Positions 34,572 to 43,118 of a DNA stretch of 64,000 nucleotides are shown piece by piece. The DNA comes from Thalassospira marina (GTDB lineage Bacteria; Pseudomonadota; Alphaproteobacteria; Rhodospirillales; Thalassospiraceae): the NCBI RefSeq assembly GCF_002844375.1, contig NZ_CP024199.1, positions 3,822,001-3,886,000 on the forward strand, written 5' to 3'. The notes beneath the pieces are model-generated. The model ran no database searches. It was not told the DNA's origin and saw only the letters and a program-made list of their open reading frames with translations. How positions within the stretch are numbered: the stretch's first letter is position 1; each line of letters starts with the position of its first letter. Made by a program: the position numbers and the translations under genes.

Positions 34572-34614
34572 ACATTTCCGCCGGATGCATGATCTGCACG
34601 GGCACCCACCTTAC

Positions 34615-35538
34615 TTACTTCCCCTCGAGGCTGGCGCGAACACAATCGCGCAACCAGGACAGGGCAACATCATGGTCGCCATGCCCCGCCCACACCATAT
34701 GGGCCGCCGAAAACCCCGATGCGATCGGCACATGCCCAATTGTCAGGCCAAATTTCGGGGCAAAAAGCTGCGCAATCCGTGCAGGGACGGTTGCAATCAA
34801 GGGTGCCTGTGCCGCCACCGCCAGCAACGGCACAAAGGCCGGGGCGGCAAAACCAACATCAAGCATATGGCCGGTATTGCGGTAAATTTCGCCAACGCAT
34901 CCTGATATGTCACTGACCTGCGAAAACACGGCATGGCGGCCTGCAAAATAGGCGGCATCATCAAATGCGCCTGTCAAACCAATCAGATCAGGACGAAAAC
35001 AGCAACAGGCCTGCGCCTCAAACAGGCGCTCGCCCCTGAATGCCCCTTGCGGGACATAGGGTACGCCAACGGCAACATCAATTTCGCTGCGGCTTAAAAG
35101 CTGTTCCAGTGTCGCAAGGCTGATATCCCGCGCCAGCACCCCAATATTGGGGGCTTTTTGCGCCAGATACGCCATCAAAGCGGGCAACAGCACCTGGGCC
35201 ATTTCGTCAGAAACACCAATGCGAAAAACACGCTTTTCGGTGCGTGGATCAAACTGCAGGCCCACCTTCAGGGCCGCCTGCGCCTGATGCAATGCCTCGC
35301 GAATGGGGCCTGCCAGGCTTTGCGCCCGGGCCGTTGGCTGCATTTTCTGACCGATACGCACAAAAAGCTCGTCACCCAATAACAGGCGCAGGGTTGCCAG
35401 GCTGTGGCTCATGGCCGGTTGGCCGATCCGCAATTTTTCAGCAGCACGGGTAACACTGCCTTCGCTGATCAGGGCATCAAAGGCCACCAGCAAATTCAGG
35501 TCAAAAGACCGTAAATTGAAATGGTCGATATTATGCAT
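34615..35538 (-). CDS. LysR-family transcriptional regulator
   Basis: A LysR-type regulator of about 307 residues. The DNA-binding helix is in SVTRAAEKLRIGQPAMSHSLATLRLLLGDELF, given here in part, and the family start FDLNLLVAFDALISE is typical of the NodD/PcpR-like branch. The ATG at 35538 was chosen because it begins the conserved domain; the frame stays open to 35655. It is divergent from a metallo-beta-lactamase-fold hydrolase gene with 115 bases between them, so it probably controls that gene. Confidence 0.85.
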   Translation of the reverse strand: MHNIDHFNLRSFDLNLLVAFDALISEGSVTRAAEKLRIGQPAMSHSLATLRLLLGDELFVRIGQKMQPTARAQSLAGPIREALHQAQAALKVGLQFDPRTEKRVFRIGVSDEMAQVLLPALMAYLAQKAPNIGVLARDISLATLEQLLSRSEIDVAVGVPYVPQGAFRGERLFEAQACCCFRPDLIGLTGAFDDAAYFAGRHAVFSQVSDISGCVGEIYRNTGHMLDVGFAAPAFVPLLAVAAQAPLIATVPARIAQLFAPKFGLTIGHVPIASGFSAAHMVWAGHGDHDVALSWLRDCVRASLEGK

Positions 35539-35653
35539 TACTGGCATCGATTTGATTGATGATAAGGCCAGATATACCCTGTTTGACGCGACTTCGAAAG
35601 CATCAACCGCTCTGCCCGCCCATACGCCCGCAGGGATCAAACAGGAAGCCATC

Positions 35654-36622
35654 ATGGACGTTTCGCCAATGCCACCTGCGCATCCCCGCCAATCCAGCCA
35701 GCCCGATCAACCCATCCCGCAAGGCCAGCCACAGCACACCAATGCCGCGCCGGGTTTTTATCCCATCATGCAGGGCGAAACAGCCATCATCGCACTTTGT
35801 GATGGCACCCTGCCCTTTCCGCTTGATGCGCTTTACCGCAACACAACACCCGAACATGTGCGCGACCGGTTTCGCCACCACGGCCAGGAACTGCCCGCAC
35901 CGGGATCATTTAATGCATTTCTGGTCGCGCGCCCTGACCGCCTGATCCTGATTGATACGGGCAGCGGTGATTTGGGCGGCCCGGCATTGGGCCAATTGGC
36001 CGGTAATCTTCAGGCGGCGGGTTATCAGCCCGCGCAGGTCGATGATATCATCCTGACCCACCTGCATAACGACCATTTCGGCGGCCTGATCCGCACTGGT
36101 GACATGACATTTCCTAATGCCCGCGTGCATATGCCGAAGCGCGATGCGGATTTTTTCCTAAGTCCTGCCGCAATGGCAAAGGCCCCAGCCCCCACGCAAC
36201 CGCATTTCAAAAATGCCATTGGCTGCATCACCCCCTATGCCAATGCCGGGCGCGTTTCGATTTACGATGATAACGAAGCCCCCATTCCCGGCATTGCGCA
36301 GTCCATTCTGCTGCCCGGCCATTCACCGGGGCATAGCGGCATTATTGTTCAAACAGGCGTGGGATTGCAGGATAGCGCAACCGCACTTCTCTGCTGGGGT
36401 GATATTTCACATGGTCATATCCTTCAGTTTGAAGACCCCGATATCGCCATTTGTTTTGATGTTGATATCACGGCCGCCATCACCAGCCGCAAACAGGCAT
36501 TGGAACTGGCCGCACGCGAACAATTCCTTGTTGCGGGATGCCATATTGCCTTTCCGGGGCTGGGCCATGTTTCGCGCCATCAAAATGAAACGGCCTATCG
36601 CTGGCACCCGGTAACCAGTTAA
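35654..36622 (+). CDS. Metallo-beta-lactamase-fold hydrolase
   Basis: A binuclear zinc hydrolase of 322 residues. The HxHxDH motif is HLHNDH at 136-141, preceded by LILIDTGSGD and followed later by LLPGHSPGHSG (third histidine) and HIAFPGLGHV, matching the lactonase/methyl parathion hydrolase-like branch. The first 30 residues are Pro/Gln-rich and probably disordered. AGGA lies about eight bases before the ATG at 35654. The substrate could be a lactone or an ester; quorum-signal cleavage is one possibility among several. The divergent LysR gene is the presumed regulator. Confidence 0.8.
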   Translation: MDVSPMPPAHPRQSSQPDQPIPQGQPQHTNAAPGFYPIMQGETAIIALCDGTLPFPLDALYRNTTPEHVRDRFRHHGQELPAPGSFNAFLVARPDRLILIDTGSGDLGGPALGQLAGNLQAAGYQPAQVDDIILTHLHNDHFGGLIRTGDMTFPNARVHMPKRDADFFLSPAAMAKAPAPTQPHFKNAIGCITPYANAGRVSIYDDNEAPIPGIAQSILLPGHSPGHSGIIVQTGVGLQDSATALLCWGDISHGHILQFEDPDIAICFDVDITAAITSRKQALELAAREQFLVAGCHIAFPGLGHVSRHQNETAYRWHPVTS

Positions 36623-36650
36623 AATCAGACATAAAGACCCGAAAACGCAA

Positions 36651-36678
36651 ACAGGGATGCCTCGATGCGCATCCCTGT
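36651..36678. terminator. Hairpin between convergent genes
   Basis: ACAGGGATGC (36651-36660), eight-base loop, GCATCCCTGT (36669-36678), a perfect ten-base stem between the hydrolase stop and the puuD stop. The T-run is poor on both sides. Confidence 0.5.
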
Positions 36679-36727
36679 CTGGTTATCTTTCTCAGCAGGC
36701 GCGCCGAGCCTGATATGCAATAATTAG

Positions 36728-37918
36728 CTATTCCGGCATTTTCGCCCGGATCCACTGACCAAGCTGCGCACGTTCTTCGTCGGTCATTTCGGTTAAATTG
36801 CCCAGCGGCATGGATTTGCCGATAACCGCCTGCGCCATAATGCGCTGTGCGTTGCTATGCACCTGATCAAGGCTGTCAAACATTACCCCGGCCGGGGCTT
36901 CGTCAAAGCCATCTTCGGTGGGATGGGCGGAATGGCACACGGCACAACGGGTTTGAATAATGCCCATCGCCTGGTTTGACGAAATCACATCACCCGCGCT
37001 CGGTGCATTGGGGTCGTAGGATACAAACACCACCAAAATCGCCATGAACACGGCGGCTGCAGGCAATTGCCAGGCAATGGCACCACCGCTGCCACCAGCA
37101 TTGCGGGTATTGAAGAAATGGCGCACCAGCCCACCCACAATCAGAATCAGACCAATCACGATCCAGGAATGATCATGGGCATAGGTCATGGGATAATGAT
37201 TGCTGATCATCATCGCCAGTACCGGCAGGGTCAGATAGTTATTATGGGTCGAACGCTGCTTGGCCTGCAGACCCAGTGCCGGGTCAGGTTTTTCACCGGC
37301 CATCAGTGATGCGACCACCTTTTTCTGGTTGGGAATGATGATGCGAAACACGTTCGCCGCCATCATTGTGCCAATCAGCGCACCGACATGGATAAACGCC
37401 CCGCGCCCGCTAAAAACGTGGGTATAAAGCCAGGCAAAGGCCATGATCTGGATAAACAGGGCGATGGCAAGGGTGCTGGTTTTACGGCCAATCGGGCTTT
37501 TGCAGATAAAATCATAAATGAACCAGCCCGCAACCAGGCTGATCAACCCGGTCAGGATCGCATCCCATTTGGTCATGGGCATAACGGATGGATCGATCAG
37601 GTAGGATTCAGCACTCCAGTAATACATGGTTACCAGCAGCGTAAAACCCGTAAGCCAGGTGAAATAGGCCTCGTATTTGAACCAGTGCAGGTCATCGGGC
37701 ATTTTGGCGGGTGCCACCATCCATTTATTGACATGGTAAAAGCCACCGCCATGCACCATCCAGGCTTCACCATATACGCCGTCATCCATGCCCGGCCGCT
37801 TGCGCAGCGACAGGTCCAGCCACACAAAATAAAATGACGAGCCAATCCACGCGATGCCGGTAATCACATGCGCCCAGCGCAGGATCAGATTGATCCAGTC
37901 CTGAAACAGAATGTCCAC
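36728..37918 (-). CDS. puuD: Membrane-bound urate oxidase PuuD with C-terminal cytochrome c domain
   Basis: Converts urate to 5-hydroxyisourate without the cofactor-free uricase fold. The 396-residue protein has about eight hydrophobic helices in the first 310 residues, with WAHVITGIAWIGSSFYFVW and the NYLTLPVLAMMISNHYPM region characteristic of the PuuD/DUF989 family. It ends in a cytochrome c domain with haem motif CAVCH at 325-329 and a likely methionine ligand in GKSMPLGNL. Electrons should therefore pass to the respiratory chain and not directly to oxygen, avoiding peroxide. Its product is the substrate of UraH (57909). It is divergent from a LysR gene. Confidence 0.92.
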   Translation of the reverse strand: MDILFQDWINLILRWAHVITGIAWIGSSFYFVWLDLSLRKRPGMDDGVYGEAWMVHGGGFYHVNKWMVAPAKMPDDLHWFKYEAYFTWLTGFTLLVTMYYWSAESYLIDPSVMPMTKWDAILTGLISLVAGWFIYDFICKSPIGRKTSTLAIALFIQIMAFAWLYTHVFSGRGAFIHVGALIGTMMAANVFRIIIPNQKKVVASLMAGEKPDPALGLQAKQRSTHNNYLTLPVLAMMISNHYPMTYAHDHSWIVIGLILIVGGLVRHFFNTRNAGGSGGAIAWQLPAAAVFMAILVVFVSYDPNAPSAGDVISSNQAMGIIQTRCAVCHSAHPTEDGFDEAPAGVMFDSLDQVHSNAQRIMAQAVIGKSMPLGNLTEMTDEERAQLGQWIRAKMPE

Positions 37919-38235
37919 CTGTTTGGTCCCTCTCTTTTACCGGGTTGCGCCGCGATTTACGTCTCTGCGCGCCCGGTACCCGCCCCTGATGTTGCCTTGC
38001 AGCATATTACGACGCGAATTTTCAGAATTCTTACAATCCCTATTTTCCTAACACAGGGCTGGCGGGGGCTCTATTATTTAGGAAGCGGACATAATCGAAA
38101 TGACTTTCAAGACATTTTTTAAAATGGCAAAGTCAAAACAGCGATCAAGGCCAAGGCAAAGCGCAAAACAACAGGCCAATCGCCACAGCGCCCGGCATAA
38201 CGGGCCGCCCCCAAACAAGAGTGAGAGTTAGCCCC
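37919..38235. promoter_or_regulatory. Divergent promoter region of puuD and its LysR gene
   Basis: About 317 bases with AT-rich parts at 38000-38110. It contains several loosely symmetrical stretches, for example CCTAA near 38050 and TTAGG near 38080, but no dyad I would assign with confidence. Confidence 0.4.
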
Positions 38236-39156
38236 ATGTCCGATTTCGAGGACATCCAGATTTTTGTCCGTGTTGCCGAACTGGGCAATCTTTCGGCCGC
38301 CGGGCGTGAATTACGCCATTCCGCCGCCGTGGTTTCCAACCGGATCGCACGCCTTGAGGAACGGCTGGGCGTGCGCCTGCTTAATCGCACCACACGCCGG
38401 GTTGGCCTGACGACGGAAGGCGATATCTATTATCGCCATTGCCAGCGCATTCTGGCCGAAATGGAAGAAGCCGAAAACGCCATTGCCAACCAGAAAAACA
38501 CCACCCGCGGCCCGGTAACCGTTACCTGCCCGGTAGCATTTGGTAATATGTTCGTTGCCCCGATCATTCCGAAATTCGTCGAAAAAAACCCTGATGTGCA
38601 AATCCGCCTGCATCTGTCCGACCGGCTTCTGGACCTGTTGCAGGATAAGGTCGATCTTGCCATTCGCATTGCCGAGCTTAAGGAAAGCTCGCTGATCGTG
38701 CGCAAGCTTGCGGCCAACAAACGGGTGCTGGTGGCAAGCCCCGCATACCTCAAACGGCATGGCACGCCGCGCACGCCGTCCGATCTGCTGGATCATAACT
38801 GCCTGTTACTGCGCTTTCCCGGTTCGCGCCAATATCAATGGACGTTGCAGCGCGACGGCGACGAAGCCCCCACCACGCTTTCGGTATCCGGTTCGATGGA
38901 TTCTGATAATGGCGAGGTTTTAACCCGCTGGTGCCTGGACGGGCACGGCATTGCCCTGAAATCGATGTGGGAAGTCGGGCCGCATATTCAGTCCGGCGCC
39001 CTGAAAATTGTCCTGCCGGACTGCACACCCCCCGCCCATGCGGTTTACACGCTTTATCCCGAAAACCGCTATCTACCAACGCGGGTTCGCGCCTTTGTCG
39101 ATTTTCTGGTGGCCGAATTTGGCGGCACGCCACCTTGGGGCAACGACATCAATTGA
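38236..39156 (+). CDS. LysR-family transcriptional regulator
   Basis: A LysR-type regulator of 306 residues, divergent from puuD and so a candidate regulator of urate oxidation. The N-terminal helix-turn-helix spans NLSAAGRELRHSAAVVSNRI. The effector domain follows with RGPVTVTCPVAFGNMFVAP and AIRIAELKESSLIVRKLA. An in-frame GTG at 38221 exists, but the ATG at 38236 begins the conserved MSDFEDIQIFVRVAE. Purine ligands are plausible effectors by position only. Confidence 0.85.
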   Translation: MSDFEDIQIFVRVAELGNLSAAGRELRHSAAVVSNRIARLEERLGVRLLNRTTRRVGLTTEGDIYYRHCQRILAEMEEAENAIANQKNTTRGPVTVTCPVAFGNMFVAPIIPKFVEKNPDVQIRLHLSDRLLDLLQDKVDLAIRIAELKESSLIVRKLAANKRVLVASPAYLKRHGTPRTPSDLLDHNCLLLRFPGSRQYQWTLQRDGDEAPTTLSVSGSMDSDNGEVLTRWCLDGHGIALKSMWEVGPHIQSGALKIVLPDCTPPAHAVYTLYPENRYLPTRVRAFVDFLVAEFGGTPPWGNDIN

Positions 39157-39167
39157 CATTCTCTATT

Positions 39168-40694
39168 TTAATATCTGAATTTTTCTTCAACCTTTTTGAT
39201 CATATTGATCAGCCATACTTGATCACCAGCAACGAAAGGAAGAAAGCTTTTTATAAGCGGCAAATTGTCCCTGACAAATAACAAGATATAGTCGATTTTC
39301 TGTGTTAATAACTGGCTAACATCCAGCCCAAGACTACTACTTGCTACAGCACCACCTAAGATAGACGCTGCAACAAATTTACCCCCTCCAAAAATACTAT
39401 TACTAAATAACTTTAAAATATTTGTGATCATAGACCTCGACACGTCATTAGACATCGCTGGGATAGGTCCACTGCCCACTTGCTCATTCACTTCGATTAT
39501 TTCTTCTATTGCACTCTTTTCAAATAAATCTTCCACACCATAAAATGCCGTTGAGAATCCATCAGAAATAGACTTATAACGCTCCACATTTCCGGCATCG
39601 AAAGCATATTCTCTTGCCCTAGACAGCAACTCCCTTCCTTTTTCAAGAGAGGAAATCAGTACCCCGTGAATTTCCAAAACAGAATTTAAAGTCTCCTCCT
39701 GATCACTCGAAAAACTAGGCAAATCTCCACTCGAAATACTACGGAGAGTTGATGCACGAATATTTTGCAGCCTCACACCCAAAACATATAAGTTATTTAT
39801 ATCCAATGATTTTTCCGACAACAAATTCGCATAACGCTTAGATATTCTCTCCAATGAAGGAAATGCATTACTCCCAGAAAAACATGCCACCAAATCAGTC
39901 GCAACATCGAAACAAGCCAATTTTATTTTTTCTTTATCAGAACTTATTTCTTCCGATACAAATGCTTCATTAACTACTACCCTTCCATCCCCACTAAAAG
40001 AAAATTGAATCCCAGCATCTTGATTCAACCAATATCTTTCACCCTCGACATCTGATGTATCATCTTCAACCAAATCCTCATTTTCTTCTATATCTTCCTC
40101 AAAAAGAACATCATCGTCTTGAGAAAAATATTCATCCTCGAACTCGGGCTTCAAACTCCAATCAAACAAACCATCTTTTTCAATAATCGCAACTGCCTTC
40201 TCAATCACTTTAGGGTCTGCATCTAGAAAACTATCAGAAAGAACCTCTGTTGCATCATACGGCCCACCATATATCCACTGATACCCACCCTCTTTTGTAA
40301 TATATGGCAAGCTATTAGCAGGATCTTCATATCTAGCCGAGAACCATTCAACAAGCTCCATAGCAGCAGCATCTATATAATCCTGCTCATGCTCAACCTC
40401 AAACCGCATTCCAAAATCAAGATTTTCTTCGATTGTGTGCCCGTTTACATTACATTCCTTATAATTTTCGCTACCAACAGGATATTCCGAAACAAACCAA
40501 ACCAATATTCCTAATTCGGGATGATCTATATCTGCCTCATACAGATACTCCATCCCCATTTCGCGCTCTTCTCCACCGATTTTCTCCCAAACAAGATCCT
40601 CACCTTCAACGTGAAACACTTCATCAGTTTGAGAGTGACGTATAACGGCAGTGCCCTCCGCGTACGGGACAAAGCGAACCTCATCTTCTTCCAC
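39168..40694 (-). CDS. AT-rich orphan gene, uncharacterised acidic protein (508 aa)
   Basis: No known product is recognised. The GTG start at 40694 has AAGGAGG four bases upstream. The N-terminal part (about 1-150) contains AAAMELVEWFSARYEDPAN and then EGGYQWIYGGPYDATE (135-150), a motif I recall from many unannotated bacterial proteins. A strongly acidic stretch lies at about 184-218. Residues 230-430 look helical, and the C-terminus (about 432-500) has two or three hydrophobic segments. The gene is much more AT-rich than both neighbours and sits between unrelated operons, which suggests an acquired cargo gene, possibly in stress or phage defence. That role is speculative. Confidence 0.75.
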   Translation of the reverse strand: MEEDEVRFVPYAEGTAVIRHSQTDEVFHVEGEDLVWEKIGGEEREMGMEYLYEADIDHPELGILVWFVSEYPVGSENYKECNVNGHTIEENLDFGMRFEVEHEQDYIDAAAMELVEWFSARYEDPANSLPYITKEGGYQWIYGGPYDATEVLSDSFLDADPKVIEKAVAIIEKDGLFDWSLKPEFEDEYFSQDDDVLFEEDIEENEDLVEDDTSDVEGERYWLNQDAGIQFSFSGDGRVVVNEAFVSEEISSDKEKIKLACFDVATDLVACFSGSNAFPSLERISKRYANLLSEKSLDINNLYVLGVRLQNIRASTLRSISSGDLPSFSSDQEETLNSVLEIHGVLISSLEKGRELLSRAREYAFDAGNVERYKSISDGFSTAFYGVEDLFEKSAIEEIIEVNEQVGSGPIPAMSNDVSRSMITNILKLFSNSIFGGGKFVAASILGGAVASSSLGLDVSQLLTQKIDYILLFVRDNLPLIKSFLPFVAGDQVWLINMIKKVEEKFRY

Positions 40695-40756
40695 ACAACC
40701 TCCTTAATCACGAAATATCTTTTCAAAAAATCCGATAGAATAAAACATATTATATT

Positions 40757-41458
40757 TCAGCTCATAATATAAACAACAATTGGAGCTAGCAGCACATTCA
40801 AAAGACCAACCAGCACCATGATCAAACCGGCGACCGATCCTTCCTCGGTACCAATTTCATGTGCCTTGGCCGTACCTGCACCATGTGCGCCCATGCCAAG
40901 TGCCGCCCCCCGCGCCAGACTGGATGTAACCGGCAGGCGGGCCAGCATAATTTCGCCCAGCACAGCGCCAAAGACACCGGTAATCACCACAAAAACAGCG
41001 GTTAAGTCCGGAATACCGCCAATATCGCCTGAAACCTCCATCGCAAAGGGCGTGCTGATGGATCGTGGCAGCAGGCTTAGCCGTAACGCCCCATCAAGCC
41101 CCAGAAACGTTGCCAGGCACCAGCCGGTTACCATGGCCGTAGCACTGCCAGCCAGCGCACCAGCGGCCAGAACCGGCCAGTGGCGAATAATGAATTTGCG
41201 CTGTTCATAAATCGGGATGGCAAAGGCAACCATGGTTGGACCCAACAGTGTTACCAGCCAGCCCGTCCCGCGAATGTAATCGCCATAATTTTCATGCAGC
41301 AGCAATGCCAGCGCAATCAGAATAACAGGGGTAATCAAAAGCGGCGTTAACCAGCCACGACGCCAGCGCCGGTGCATTTTGCGCGCCACCAGATAAAACC
41401 CGATTGTCGCAACCGACCAGAAAACGCCCTGTGCCACCGGGTTTTCAAACCAGATCAT
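40757..41458 (-). CDS. lrgB: LrgB/CidB family membrane protein
   Basis: A 233-residue inner-membrane protein of the LrgB family with about seven helices, including LSLLPRSISTPFAMEVSGDIGGIPDL and the glycine-rich LGMGAHGAGTAKAHEIG. With LrgA it forms the holin/antiholin-like module, which in some bacteria moves pyruvate or controls murein hydrolase activity. The start overlaps the lrgA stop by 14 bases. Confidence 0.88.
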   Translation of the reverse strand: MIWFENPVAQGVFWSVATIGFYLVARKMHRRWRRGWLTPLLITPVILIALALLLHENYGDYIRGTGWLVTLLGPTMVAFAIPIYEQRKFIIRHWPVLAAGALAGSATAMVTGWCLATFLGLDGALRLSLLPRSISTPFAMEVSGDIGGIPDLTAVFVVITGVFGAVLGEIMLARLPVTSSLARGAALGMGAHGAGTAKAHEIGTEEGSVAGLIMVLVGLLNVLLAPIVVYIMS

Positions 41459-42095
41459 GACGCCCCCGAAACCGCACAAACAGGTCCATGACCAGTGCCG
41501 TCACCGCAATGACCGATGCGGTGCTGCCCAAAATCACCACCAGGACCTTGGCGCCCAAAACCCCGAATAATTCGTGATGGTTTAACACCGCCAGCACGGC
41601 CGGGATGAAAAACAGCAGCATTTCGGCAAGATACCATTGTGCACCCCGGCGCATGCTGCGCAGGCTGATCCGCCGGCTGGCAAGCAGGGAAAACACAACC
41701 ACCATGCCAATAATGCCGCCAGGCACAGGAATATCGCAAAAGCGTACAACCGCCTCGCCCAACAGCCAGAAGGCAAAAATTGCGGCAATTTGCAGCAATT
41801 GGCTATTACGCAAAACATAACGCCCCCGCACCGTCAGCCCGGATAGGGGCAGCGCCGGACGCAAAACATGATTTGTGTCGATCCCAGTTCCAGCGTCCAC
41901 GCCAATCACGGTGCCAGTAACCGCATCATGACCAATACGCCCGCCCGACACCCCGGTAATGGCAGGCGCACGCGCCGGTGCAGCACGCATGGCAAATCCA
42001 TCGGCAACGTCTCGCGCCGTTTGGCCGGTCGCCATGTCGCTGGGTAATGCTGCATTGGATGTGCGGGTGGAAAAAGGCTTCGGGCGCTTGGTCAT
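41445..42095 (-). CDS. lrgA: LrgA/CidA family membrane protein with long N-terminal extension
   Basis: A CidA/LrgA-type protein of 216 residues. The family core occupies the C-terminal 120 residues, with LLGEAVVRFCDIPVPGGIIGMVVVF, ending GRHDLV. About 95 residues precede it that are rich in Ala, Gly and Thr and look disordered; typical LrgA proteins lack this part. The start at 42095 follows a good site (GGAGAA eight bases before). Partner and regulator are adjacent (LrgB, LysR). Confidence 0.85.
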   Translation of the reverse strand: MTKRPKPFSTRTSNAALPSDMATGQTARDVADGFAMRAAPARAPAITGVSGGRIGHDAVTGTVIGVDAGTGIDTNHVLRPALPLSGLTVRGRYVLRNSQLLQIAAIFAFWLLGEAVVRFCDIPVPGGIIGMVVVFSLLASRRISLRSMRRGAQWYLAEMLLFFIPAVLAVLNHHELFGVLGAKVLVVILGSTASVIAVTALVMDLFVRFRGRHDLV

Positions 42096-42166
42096 GGTTG
42101 TTCTCCTTGACCAGCAGCATAGAACCATCCATTTTATGATAAAAATGAATTGATTTACTTAATTTT

Positions 42167-42181
42167 ATTCCAAATGGGAAT
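42167..42181. promoter_or_regulatory. Candidate LysR (CidR-type) binding dyad
   Basis: ATTCC, five bases, GGAAT, a T-N11-A-like dyad ending five bases before the LysR start codon in the divergent lrgA/lysR region. It is likely to be autoregulatory if real. Confidence 0.35.
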
Positions 42182-42185
42182 AATC

Positions 42186-43085
42186 ATGGATGTACGCACC
42201 CTTCGCGCCTTTGTCGAGGTTGTTCGCCAGGGCGGGTTTTCGCAGGCGGCAAAAACCGTTTTTGTCACCCAATCGGCCATCAGCAAGGCGGTACGCCAGC
42301 TTGAAGATGAAGTTGGCATTCCCCTGCTTGAACGCATCGGGCATAGCAGCCGCATGACGGCAGCTGGCGAGGTTGTTTATGCGCGTGCCTTGCGCATTCT
42401 GGCCGAGCGCGAAGACCTGCTGGCAGAACTTGATGAAATCCGCGGCCTAAAACGAGGAGCCCTGCATCTGGGCCTGCCACCAATTGGCAGCAACACCCTG
42501 TTCGCCCCGGTTTTTGCCATTTATCGCAAACGCTTCCCCGGTATCGATATTCGCCTGGTTGAACAGGGCAGCACCCGGCTGGAAGAAATGCTTGAAAGCG
42601 GCGATATCGAACTGGGTGCATCGCTTTTGCCAACCGCACAGGGTTTTGTTGCCCAGCCTGTAAGATGCGAACCGCTGGTCGCCCTGCTGCCTGCCGGGCA
42701 TGATGCCGCACATAAAAGCCACATCTCGTTTGATGATCTGGCCGATACCCCGTTAATCCTGTTTGAAAAGGGATTTGCCCTGAACCGCGTGCTGATCAAT
42801 GCAGCACGGCGCAAAAATATCGATCCGGTTATTGCCGCGCGCAGCAGCCAGATTGATTTTATAATGGAACTGGTTGCCGCCAATTTGGGTGTCAGCTTCC
42901 TGCCCCGCATGATCGCGCAGCAACGCCCGCATACCGGGCTGAAATATATCGAACTTGACGAACCCGATACCCAATGGGACATGGCCATGATCTGGCGGCA
43001 AAACGGGTTTTTATCCCATGCCGCCCGCGCCTGGCTGGAAATTGTCCGGGAAATTTACCCTGTTTCACCCGTACATCCGGCATGA
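42186..43085 (+). CDS. LysR-family regulator (CidR-like)
   Basis: A LysR-type regulator of 299 residues, divergent from lrgAB in the arrangement known for CidR. The helix-turn-helix is in GFSQAAKTVFVTQSAISKAV, followed by EDEVGIPLLERIG. The effector domain includes LHLGLPPIGSNTLFAPVFAIYR. The ATG at 42186 begins the conserved MDVRTLRAFVEVV; the open frame extends to 42150. Confidence 0.85.
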   Translation: MDVRTLRAFVEVVRQGGFSQAAKTVFVTQSAISKAVRQLEDEVGIPLLERIGHSSRMTAAGEVVYARALRILAEREDLLAELDEIRGLKRGALHLGLPPIGSNTLFAPVFAIYRKRFPGIDIRLVEQGSTRLEEMLESGDIELGASLLPTAQGFVAQPVRCEPLVALLPAGHDAAHKSHISFDDLADTPLILFEKGFALNRVLINAARRKNIDPVIAARSSQIDFIMELVAANLGVSFLPRMIAQQRPHTGLKYIELDEPDTQWDMAMIWRQNGFLSHAARAWLEIVREIYPVSPVHPA

Positions 43086-43118
43086 TGCCCGCCTAACACC
43101 GCAAACACGCCCCGGCAC

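Larger units (their letters stand above)
34233..34614. other. AT-rich regulatory region upstream of urtA
   Basis: About 380 bases between the urtA start and the end of a LysR gene. It holds the sigma-54-like element near 34280, long A/T tracts at 34300-34440 such as might allow DNA bending, and a perfect hairpin near 34550. No gene is visible. Confidence 0.5.

Noticed and set aside
34300..34614. NtrC enhancer sites upstream of urtA
   Set aside because: I found GGTGC-like half-sites but no spaced dyad close enough to the consensus to report.
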